NCBI GenBank assembly: GCA_964057225.1
Contig: OZ059899.1
Location: forward strand, 2,542,001 to 2,606,000
Length of the DNA: 64,000 nucleotides
Direction: 5' to 3'
Source of the DNA: Auanema rhodensis
Taxonomy: Eukaryota > Nematoda > Chromadorea > Rhabditida > Rhabditidae
The notes beneath the pieces were generated by a model. The model saw only the letters and a program-made list of their open reading frames with translations. It was not told where the DNA came from and made no database searches. This document shows positions 1 to 8,420 of this stretch, one piece after another; within the stretch, counting starts at the first letter, position 1; every line of letters starts with the position of its first letter. Made by a program: the position numbers and the translations under genes.

Positions 1-50
1 TTAAAAAATGGAATCTAAAAACATCTACTTTTTGCTAAATTATTTTGAAA

Positions 51-62
51 TTTTTCGAAAAA
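51..62. other. A/T-rich palindrome TTTTTCGAAAAA, present in most monomers
   Basis: This perfect 12-bp palindrome is flanked by further A and T runs, so a longer near-palindromic stretch covers about 48-67. The A tract just downstream is a variable site: AAAAAATTTTT in most copies, AAAACATTTTT in the monomers at 352 and 702, and AAAAAAGTTTT in those at 43520, 46328, 47732, 49136, 54401, 57209, 58613, 60017 and 62825. Phased A/T tracts of this kind often bend DNA. Any structural role is inference. Confidence 0.75.
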
Positions 63-70
63 ATTTTTGT

Positions 71-162
71 CAAAATGTTTTTGGAAGCAATGTTGAGTGT
101 ACATGGAAACTCAACATACACTAATGCATCATTTTTCAAACGATCATAACTAATTTTTGTAT
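71..162. other. Conserved block of the monomer
   Basis: By eye, this stretch of about 92 bp is nearly invariant in all 182 monomers, while the segments on either side carry most of the recurrent variants. The exceptions I saw are few: CAGTAATG in 5614 and 7719; single changes in 15440, 23162 and 23864; two changes in 16142; a T-to-A change (AATTTATG) in 16844, 17897 and 19652; ACATAGAAAC in 25619, 28778, 31937, 35798, 37202 and 41063; and GTCCAAATG in 28076, 28427, 31235 and 31586. Many of these are one mutation copied by HOR duplication, so the number of independent changes is smaller still. The block is centred on the 9-bp inverted repeat at 90-117. Uneven conservation inside a satellite monomer is often read as protein binding or nucleosome placement; that reading is inference here. 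Confidence 0.75.
90..117. other. Perfect 9-bp inverted repeat with 10-nt spacer (hairpin 1)
   Basis: ATGTTGAGT (90-98) and ACTCAACAT (109-117) are exact reverse complements, separated by GTACATGGAA. A second, overlapping 6-bp pair, AGTGTA (96-101) with TACACT (117-122), would compete with it, so the site could adopt two exclusive foldings. The arms are unchanged in nearly every copy. The arm changes seen are in 15440 (ACTTAACAT), 16142 (ACTAAACAT) and 23864 (ATATTGAGT). The loop change ACATAGAA in six HOR-related monomers leaves the stem intact. Short dyads of this type are common binding sites for dimeric proteins and can extrude as cruciforms. Which of these applies cannot be told from sequence. 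Confidence 0.85.
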
Positions 163-180
163 TAAGCTTTTCTCAATGTA
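163..180. other. Variable hinge that defines monomer subtypes
   Basis: Just after the conserved block, the sequence after GTAT is one of the most variable in the monomer and the best subtype tag. States seen are TAAGCTTTT, TAAGCGTTT, TAAGCCTTT, TAGCTTTT (one A lost, giving 350-bp monomers), CAAACGTTT, CAAGCGTTT, TGAACGTTT, TGAGCGTTT and TAAGTTTTT. It is followed by CTCAATG or CTCGATG. The TAAGCTTTT state contains a HindIII site and the others do not, so HindIII would cut only a subset of copies. The order of these states along the array is the main basis for the HOR calls below. Confidence 0.85.
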
Positions 181-200
181 GTATAGTGCATTCGATGCGG

Positions 201-251
201 ATTTTTAAGCTGCGTCGATCTGTGTTATCAGATTTGCGCTAGCTTAAAAAT
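201..251. other. Long imperfect stem-loop within the monomer (hairpin 2)
   Basis: ATTTTTAAGCT (201-211) is the exact reverse complement of AGCTTAAAAAT (241-251). Inside it GCG (212-214) pairs with CGC (237-239) and ATCTG (218-222) with CAGAT (229-233) around a 6-nt loop. That gives 19 Watson-Crick pairs plus two possible wobbles, with one bulged base at 240. Outside, GTGC (186-189) could pair with GCAC (252-255) across a bulge. The arms vary more than hairpins 1 and 3: GAGCT for AAGCT and GCTTGAAAA keep a wobble in one strand, whereas AAGGTG, GCTAGATT, CGATATG and GGATATTT break a pair. I saw no compensatory double changes, so structure-based selection is not shown. Confidence 0.75.
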
Positions 252-268
252 GCACCGAGATATCAACT

Positions 269-290
269 GATATAAGTTCACACTTATATC
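269..290. other. Perfect 9-bp hairpin with 4-nt loop (hairpin 3)
   Basis: GATATAAGT (269-277) and ACTTATATC (282-290) are exact reverse complements around the loop TCAC. This is the tightest dyad in the monomer and I saw no change in either arm in any copy. A competing 6-bp dyad lies just upstream, ATATCA (260-265) with TGATAT (268-273). The upstream dyad is broken in the GATTTTAAC monomers (for example 4562, 6667, 8421, 9824, 10175, 22109, 22460) and in the GATATTAAC monomer at 22811, while hairpin 3 is kept in all of them. The EcoRV site GATATC at 259-264 is lost in those same copies. Confidence 0.85.
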
Positions 291-318
291 CTCGATTTTC
301 ACCCTGAAGAATTGATTT

Positions 319-335
319 TTTCGTTGAATAACATT
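319..335 (+). other. CENP-B-box-like half motif (weak)
   Basis: TTTCGTTGAATAACATT matches 10 of 17 positions of the mammalian CENP-B box consensus YTTCGTTGGAARCGGGA. It has the essential TTCG and the A at position 10, but the essential CGGG is ACAT here. TTCGTTGAATAAC is kept in almost all monomers; the following CATTG varies to CATCG or CAATG, and a later group has CGTTG. CENP-B-box-like motifs have been reported in other insect satellites. With only five of the nine essential bases present, this is a resemblance, not a predicted binding site. Confidence 0.25.
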
Positions 336-351
336 GTCCATCGTCTTTGCC

Positions 352-1051
352 TTGAAAAATGGAATCTAAAAACATCTACTTTTTGCTAAATTATTTTGAA
401 ATTTTTCGAAAACATTTTTGTCAAAATGTTTTTGGAAGCAATGTTGAGTGTACATGGAAACTCAACATACACTAATGCATCATTTTTCAAACGATCATAA
501 CTAATTTTTGTATTAGCTTTTCTCAATGTAGTATAGTGCATTCGATGCGGATTTTTAAGCTGCGTCGATCTGTGTTATCAGATTTGCGCTAGCTTAAAAA
601 TGCACCGAGATATCAACTGATATAAGTTCACACTTATATCCTCGATTTTCACCCTGAAGAATTGATTTTTTCGTTGAATAACATTGTCCATCGTCTTTGC
701 CTTGAAAAATGGAATCTAAAAACATCTACTTTTTGCTAAATTATTTTGAAATTTTTCGAAAACATTTTTGTCAAAATGTTTTTGGAAGCAATGTTGAGTG
801 TACATGGAAACTCAACATACACTAATGCATCATTTTTCAAACGATCATAACTAATTTTTGTATTAGCTTTTCTCAATGTAGTATAGTGCATTCGATGCGG
901 ATTTTTAAGCTGCGTCGATCTGTGTTATCAGATTTGCGCTAGCTTAAAAATGCACCGAGATATCAACTGATATAAGTTCACACTTATATCCTCGATTTTC
1001 ACCCTGAAGAATTAATTTTTTCGTTGAATAACATTGTCCATCGTCTTTGCC
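352..1051. repeat. Two adjacent near-identical 350-bp monomers
   Basis: The monomers at 352 and 702 both lack one A in the hinge (GTATTAGC) and both carry AAAACATTTTT, a change I saw nowhere else in the window. They differ near their ends (GAATTGATT against GAATTAATT). This is best explained by duplication of a single monomer. The flanking monomers at 1 and 1052 resemble each other (TTAAAAAATGG start, TAAGCTTTT hinge), so the pair looks as if it was inserted or expanded between them. Confidence 0.8.
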
Positions 1052-1402
1052 TTAAAAAATGGAATCTAAAAACATCTACTTTTTGCTAAATTATTTTGAA
1101 ATTTTTCGAAAAAATTTTTGTCAAAATGTTTTTGGAAGCAATGTTGAGTGTACATGGAAACTCAACATACACTAATGCATCATTTTTCAAACGATCATAA
1201 CTAATTTTTGTATTAAGCTTTTCTCAATGTAGTATAGTGCATTCGATGCGGATTTTTAAGCTGCGTCGATCTGTGTTATCAGATTTGCGCTAGCTTAAAA
1301 ATGCACCGAGATATCAACTGATATAAGTTCACACTTATATCCTCGATTTTCACCCTGAAGAATTGATTTTTTCGTTGAATAACATTGTCCATCGTCTTTG
1401 CC

Positions 1403-2806
1403 TTGAAAAATGGAATCTAAAAACATCTACTTTTTGCTAAATTATTTTGAAATTTTTCGAAAAAATTTTTGTCAAAATGTTTTTGGAAGCAATGTTGAGT
1501 GTACATGGAAACTCAACATACACTAATGCATCATTTTTCAAACGATCATAACTAATTTTTGTATTAAGCGTTTCTCAATGTAGTATAGTGCATTCGATGC
1601 GGATATTTAAGCTGCGTCGATCTGTGTTATCAGATTTGCGCTAGCTTAAAAATGCACCGAGATATCAACTGATATAAGTTCACACTTATATCCTCGATTT
1701 TCACCCTGAAGAATTAATTTTTTCGTTGAATAACATTGTCCATCGTCTTTGCCTTGAAAAATGGAATCTAAAAACATCTACTTTTTGCTAAATTATTTTG
1801 AAATTTTTCGAAAAAATTTTTGTCAAAATGTTTTTGGAAGCAATGTTGAGTGTACATGGAAACTCAACATACACTAATGCATCATTTTTCAAACGATCAT
1901 AACTAATTTTTGTATCAAACGTTTCTCAATGTAGTATAGTGCATTCGATGCGGATTTTTTAGCTGCGTCGATCTGTGTTATCAGATTTGCGCTAGCTTAA
2001 AAATGCACCGAGATATCAACTGATATAAGTTCACACTTATATCCTCGATTTTCACCCTGAAGAATTAATTTTTTCGTTGAATAACATTGTCCATCGTCTT
2101 TGCCTTAAAAAAAGGAATCTAATAACATCTACATTTTGCTAAATTATTTTGAAATTTTTCGAAAAAATTTTTGTCAAAATGTTTTTGGAAGCAATGTTGA
2201 GTGTACATGGAAACTCAACATACACTAATGCATCATTTTTCAAACGATCATAACTAATTTTTGTATCAAACGTTTCTCAATGTAGTATAGTGCATTCGAT
2301 GCGGATTTTTAAGCTGCGTCGATCTGTGTTATCAGATTTGCGCTAGCTTAAAAATGCACCGAGATATCAACTGATATAAGTTCACACTTATATCCTCGAT
2401 TTTCACCCTGAAGAATTAATTTTTTCGTTGAATAACATTGTCCATCGTCTTTGCCTTAAAAAAAGGAATCTAATAACATCTACATTTTGCTAAATTATTT
2501 TGAAATTTTTCGAAAAAATTTTTTTCAAAATGTTTTTGGAAGCAATGTTGAGTGTACATGGAAACTCAACATACACTAATGCATCATTTTTCAAACGATC
2601 ATAACTAATTTTTGTATTAAGCTTTTCTCAATGTAGTATAGTGCATTCGATGCGGATTTTTAAGCTGCGTCGATCTGTGTTATCAGATTTGCGCTAGCTT
2701 AAAAATGCACCGAGATATCAACTGATATAAGTTCACACTTATATCCTCGATTTTCACCCTGAAGAATTGATTTTTTCGTTGAATAACATTGTCCATCGTC
2801 TTTGCC
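1403..2806. repeat. 4-mer HOR, copy 1 (1404 bp)
   Basis: Monomers 1403, 1754, 2105 and 2456. Tags in order: GGATATTTAAG; CAAACG hinge with GGATTTTTTAGC; AAAAAAAGG start with CTAATAAC and CAAACG hinge; AAAAAAAGG start with TTTTTTTCAAAATG and TAAGCTTTT hinge. The same order recurs exactly 1404 bp later. Confidence 0.9.
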
Positions 2807-4210
2807 TTGAAAAATGGAATCTAAAAACATCTACTTTTTGCTAAATTATTTTGAAATTTTTCGAAAAAATTTTTGTCAAAATGTTTTTGGAAGCAATGTT
2901 GAGTGTACATGGAAACTCAACATACACTAATGCATCATTTTTCAAACGATCATAACTAATTTTTGTATTAAGCGTTTCTCAATGTAGTATAGTGCATTCG
3001 ATGCGGATATTTAAGCTGCGTCGATCTGTGTTATCAGATTTGCGCTAGCTTAAAAATGCACCGAGATATCAACTGATATAAGTTCACACTTATATCCTCG
3101 ATTTTCACCCTGAAGAATTAATTTTTTCGTTGAATAACATTGTCCATCGTCTTTGCCTTGAAAAATGGAATCTAAAAACATCTACTTTTTGCTAAATTAT
3201 TTTGAAATTTTTCGAAAAAATTTTTGTCAAAATGTTTTTGGAAGCAATGTTGAGTGTACATGGAAACTCAACATACACTAATGCATCATTTTTCAAACGA
3301 TCATAACTAATTTTTGTATCAAACGTTTCTCAATGTAGTATAGTGCATTCGATGCGGATTTTTTAGCTGCGTCGATCTGTGTTATCAGATTTGCGCTAGC
3401 TTAAAAATGCACCGAGATATCAACTGATATAAGTTCACACTTATATCCTCGATTTTCACCCTGAAGAATTAATTTTTTCGTTGAATAACATTGTCCATCG
3501 TCTTTGCCTTAAAAAAAGGAATCTAATAACATCTACATTTTGCTAAATTATTTTGAAATTTTTCGAAAAAATTTTTGTCAAAATGTTTTTGGAAGCAATG
3601 TTGAGTGTACATGGAAACTCAACATACACTAATGCATCATTTTTCAAACGATCATAACTAATTTTTGTATCAAACGTTTCTCAATGTAGTATAGTGCATT
3701 CGATGCGGATTTTTAAGCTGCGTCGATCTGTGTTATCAGATTTGCGCTAGCTTAAAAATGCACCGAGATATCAACTGATATAAGTTCACACTTATATCCT
3801 CGATTTTCACCCTGAAGAATTAATTTTTTCGTTGAATAACATTGTCCATCGTCTTTGCCTTAAAAAAAGGAATCTAATAACATCTACATTTTGCTAAATT
3901 ATTTTGAAATTTTTCGAAAAAATTTTTTTCAAAATGTTTTTGGAAGCAATGTTGAGTGTACATGGAAACTCAACATACACTAATGCATCATTTTTCAAAC
4001 GATCATAACTAATTTTTGTATTAAGCTTTTCTCAATGTAGTATAGTGCATTCGATGCGGATTTTTAAGCTGCGTCGATCTGTGTTATCAGATTTGCGCTA
4101 GCTTAAAAATGCACTGAGATATCAACTGATATAAGTTCACACTTATATCCTCGATTTTCACCCTGAAGAATTGATTTTTTCGTTGAATAACATTGTCCAT
4201 CGTCTTTGCC
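2807..4210. repeat. 4-mer HOR, copy 2 (1404 bp)
   Basis: Monomers 2807, 3158, 3509 and 3860 repeat the tag order of the preceding 1404 bp. The only difference I noticed is CACTGAG in place of CACCGAG in the last monomer. That CACTGAG state is shared with the last monomer of the next HOR copy (5965), so the boundaries of the two systems overlap slightly. Confidence 0.9.
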
Positions 4211-6315
4211 TTGAAAAATGGAATCTAAAAACATCTACTTTTTGCTAAATTATTTTGAAATTTTTCGAAAAAATTTTTGTCAAAATGTTTTTGGAAGCAA
4301 TGTTGAGTGTACATGGAAACTCAACATACACTAATGCATCATTTTTCAAACGATCATAACTAATTTTTGTATTAAGCGTTTCTCAATGTAGTATAGTGCA
4401 TTCGATGCGGAATTTTAAGCTGCGTCGATCTGTGTTATCAGATTTGCGCTAGCTTAAAAATGCACCGAGATATCAACTGATATAAGTTCACACTTATATC
4501 CTCGATTTTCACCCTGAAGAATTGATTTTTTCGTTGAATAACATTGTCCATCGTCTTCGCCTTGAAAAATGGAATCTAAAAACATCTACTTTCTGCTAAA
4601 TTATTTTGAAATTTTTCGAAAAAATTTTTGTCAAAATGTTTTTGGAAGCAATGTTGAGTGTACATGGAAACTCAACATACACTAATGCATCATTTTTCAA
4701 ACGATCATAACTAATTTTTGTATTAAGCGTTTCTCGATGTAGTATAGTGCATTCGATGCGGATTTTTAAGCTGCGTCGATCTGTGTTATCAGATTTGCGC
4801 TAGCTTAAAAATGCACCGAGATTTTAACTGATATAAGTTCACACTTATATCCTCGATTTTCACCCTGAAGAATTGATTTTTTCGTTGAATAACATCGTCC
4901 ATCGTCTTTGCCTTGAAAAATGGAATCTAAAAACATCTACTTTTTGCTAAATTATTTTGAAATTTTTCGAAAAAATTTTTGTCAAAATGTTTTTGGAAGC
5001 AATGTTGAGTGTACATGGAAACTCAACATACACTAATGCATCATTTTTCAAACGATCATAACTAATTTTTGTATTAGCTTTTCTCAATGTAATATAGTGC
5101 ATTCGATGCGGATTTTTAAGCTGCGTCGATCTGTGTTATCAGATTTGCGCTAGCTTAAAAATGCACCGAGATATCAACTGATATAAGTTCACACTTATAT
5201 CCTCGATTTTCACCCTGAAGAATTAATTTTTTCGTTGAATAACATTGTCCATCGTCTTTGCCTTAAAAAATGGAATCTAAAAACATCTACTTTTTGCTAA
5301 ATTATTTTGAAATTTTTCGAAAAAATTTTTGTCAAAATGTTTTTGGAAGCAATGTTGAGTGTACATGGAAACTCAACATACACTAATGCATCATTTTTCA
5401 AACGATCATAACTAATTTTTGTATTAAGCTTTTCTCAATGTAGTATAGTGCATTCGATGCGGATTTTTAAGCTGCGTCGATCTGTGTTATCAGATTTGCG
5501 CTAGCTTAAAAATGCACCGAGATATCAACTGATATAAGTTCACACTTATATCCTCGATTTTCACCCTGAAGAATTGATTTTTTCGTTGAATAACATTGTC
5601 CATCGTCTTTGCCTTGAAAAATGGAATCTAAAAACATCTACTTTTTGCTAAATTATTTTGAAATTTTTCGAAAAAATTTTTGTCAAAATGTTTTTGGAAG
5701 CAATGTTGAGTGTACATGGAAACTCAACATACAGTAATGCATCATTTTTCAAACGATCATAACTAATTTTTGTATTAAGCGTTTCTCAATGTAGTATAGT
5801 GCATTCGATGCGGATATTTAAGCTGCGTCGATCTGTGTTATCAGATTTGCGCTAGCTTAAAAATGCACCGAGATATCAACTGATATAAGTTCACACTTAT
5901 ATCCTCGATTTTCACCCTGAAGAATTAATTTTTTCGTTGAATAACATTGTCCATCGTCTTTGCCTTAAAAAATGGAATCTAAAAACATCTACTTTTTGCT
6001 AAATTATTTTGAAATTTTTCGAAAAAATTTTTGTCAAAATGTTTTTGGAAGCAATGTTGAGTGTACATGGAAACTCAACATACACTAATGCATCATTTTT
6101 CAAACGATCATAACTAATTTTTGTATTAAGCTTTTCTCAATGTAGTATAGTGCATTCGATGCGGATTTTTAAGCTGCGTCGATCTGTGTTATCAGATTTG
6201 CGCTAGCTTAAAAATGCACTGAGATATCAACTGATATAAGTTCACACTTATATCCTCGATTTTCACCCTGAAGAATTGATTTTTTCGTTGAATAACATTG
6301 TCCATCGTCTTTGCC
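4211..6315. repeat. 6-mer HOR, copy 1 (2105 bp)
   Basis: Monomers 4211 (GGAATTTTAAG), 4562 (CTTTCTGC, CTCGATG, GATTTTAAC), 4913 (350 bp; TAGCTTTT hinge with AATATAG), 5263, 5614 (CAGTAATG, GGATATTT) and 5965 (CACTGAG). One 350-bp member explains the length of 2105 rather than 2106. Rare tags in four of six members make the unit unmistakable. Confidence 0.92.
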
Positions 6316-8420
6316 TTGAAAAATGGAATCTAAAAACATCTACTTTTTGCTAAATTATTTTGAAATTTTTCGAAAAAATTTTTGTCAAAATGTTTTTGGA
6401 AGCAATGTTGAGTGTACATGGAAACTCAACATACACTAATGCATCATTTTTCAAACGATCATAACTAATTTTTGTATTAAGCGTTTCTCAATGTAGTATA
6501 GTGCATTCGATGCGGAATTTTAAGCTGCGTCGATCTGTGTTATCAGATTTGCGCTAGCTTAAAAATGCACCGAGATATCAACTGATATAAGTTCACACTT
6601 ATATCCTCGATTTTCACCCTGAAGAATTGATTTTTTCGTTGAATAACATTGTCCATCGTCTTCGCCTTGAAAAATGGAATCTAAAAACATCTACTTTCTG
6701 CTAAATTATTTTGAAATTTTTCGAAAAAATTTTTGTCAAAATGTTTTTGGAAGCAATGTTGAGTGTACATGGAAACTCAACATACACTAATGCATCATTT
6801 TTCAAACGATCATAACTAATTTTTGTATTAAGCGTTTCTCGATGTAGTATAGTGCATTCGATGCGGATTTTTAAGCTGCGTCGATCTGTGTTATCAGATT
6901 TGCGCTAGCTTAAAAATGCACCGAGATTTTAACTGATATAAGTTCACACTTATATCCTCGATTTTCACCCTGAAGAATTGATTTTTTCGTTGAATAACAT
7001 CGTCCATCGTCTTTGCCTTGAAAAATGGAATCTAAAAACATCTACTTTTTGCTAAATTATTTTGAAATTTTTCGAAAAAATTTTTGTCAAAATGTTTTTG
7101 GAAGCAATGTTGAGTGTACATGGAAACTCAACATACACTAATGCATCATTTTTCAAACGATCATAACTAATTTTTGTATTAGCTTTTCTCAATGTAATAT
7201 AGTGCATTCGATGCGGATTTTTAAGCTGCGTCGATCTGTGTTATCAGATTTGCGCTAGCTTAAAAATGCACCGAGATATCAACTGATATAAGTTCACACT
7301 TATATCCTCGATTTTCACCCTGAAGAATTAATTTTTTCGTTGAATAACATTGTCCATCGTCTTTGCCTTAAAAAATGGAATCTAAAAACATCTACTTTTT
7401 GCTAAATTATTTTGAAATTTTTCGAAAAAATTTTTGTCAAAATGTTTTTGGAAGCAATGTTGAGTGTACATGGAAACTCAACATACACTAATGCATCATT
7501 TTTCAAACGATCATAACTAATTTTTGTATTAAGCTTTTCTCAATGTAGTATAGTGCATTCGATGCGGATTTTTAAGCTGCGTCGATCTGTGTTATCAGAT
7601 TTGCGCTAGCTTAAAAATGCACCGAGATATCAACTGATATAAGTTCACACTTATATCCTCGATTTTCACCCTGAAGAATTGATTTTTTCGTTGAATAACA
7701 TTGTCCATCGTCTTTGCCTTGAAAAATGGAATCTAAAAACATCTACTTTTTGCTAAATTATTTTGAAATTTTTCGAAAAAATTTTTGTCAAAATGTTTTT
7801 GGAAGCAATGTTGAGTGTACATGGAAACTCAACATACAGTAATGCATCATTTTTCAAACGATCATAACTAATTTTTGTATTAAGCGTTTCTCAATGTAGT
7901 ATAGTGCATTCGATGCGGATATTTAAGCTGCGTCGATCTGTGTTATCAGATTTGCGCTAGCTTAAAAATGCACCGAGATATCAACTGATATAAGTTCACA
8001 CTTATATCCTCGATTTTCACCCTGAAGAATTAATTTTTTCGTTGAATAACATTGTCCATCGTCTTTGCCTTAAAAAATGGAATCTAAAAACATCTACTTT
8101 TTGCTAAATTATTTTGAAATTTTTCGAAAAAATTTTTGTCAAAATGTTTTTGGAAGCAATGTTGAGTGTACATGGAAACTCAACATACACTAATGCATCA
8201 TTTTTCAAACGATCATAACTAATTTTTGTATTAAGCTTTTCTCAATGTAGTATAGTGCATTCGATGCGGATTTTTAAGCTGCGTCGATCTGTGTTATCAG
8301 ATTTGCGCTAGCTTAAAAATGCACCGAGATATCAACTGATATAAGTTCACACTTATATCCTCGATTTTCACCCTGAAGAATTGATTTTTTCGTTGAATAA
8401 CATTGTCCATCGTCTTTGCC
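6316..8420. repeat. 6-mer HOR, copy 2 (2105 bp)
   Basis: Monomers 6316, 6667, 7018, 7368, 7719 and 8070 repeat every rare tag of the previous unit at a constant 2105-bp offset, including the single-base deletion in the third member. The one difference I noticed is CACCGAG instead of CACTGAG in the last member. Such near-identity implies a recent duplication or recent homogenisation. Confidence 0.92.

Larger units (their letters stand above)
1..351. repeat. Reference satellite monomer (351 bp)
   Basis: This first complete monomer is the coordinate frame for the internal features below. It contains 109 G+C of 351 (31%). It has 11 CpG dinucleotides against about 8.4 expected from its 57 C and 52 G, so CpG is not depleted. 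In order it holds an A/T-rich palindromic stretch (51-62), a conserved block (71-162) with a 9-bp inverted repeat (90-117), a variable hinge (163-180), a long imperfect stem-loop (201-251), a tight 9-bp hairpin (269-290) and a CENP-B-box-like half motif (319-335). I saw no clear internal half-repeat, so the monomer does not look like a dimer of a shorter ancestor. Its length is about two nucleosome repeats, which is an inference about packaging and not something the sequence proves. Confidence 0.95.

Noticed and set aside
201-251. Compensatory changes proving selection on hairpin 2
   Set aside because: The GAGCT and GCTTGAAAA variants fall on different base pairs and only give wobbles; other common variants break pairs outright. 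No true covariation was seen.
258-312. Hammerhead ribozyme, as found in some animal satellites
   Set aside because: The CTGATGA core and the paired GAAA are not present together. CTGATATAAG and CTGAAGAA are only partial resemblances.
1-351. 351-bp monomer as a dimer of about 175 bp
   Set aside because: I compared the two halves by eye and found no sustained similarity beyond shared A/T runs.
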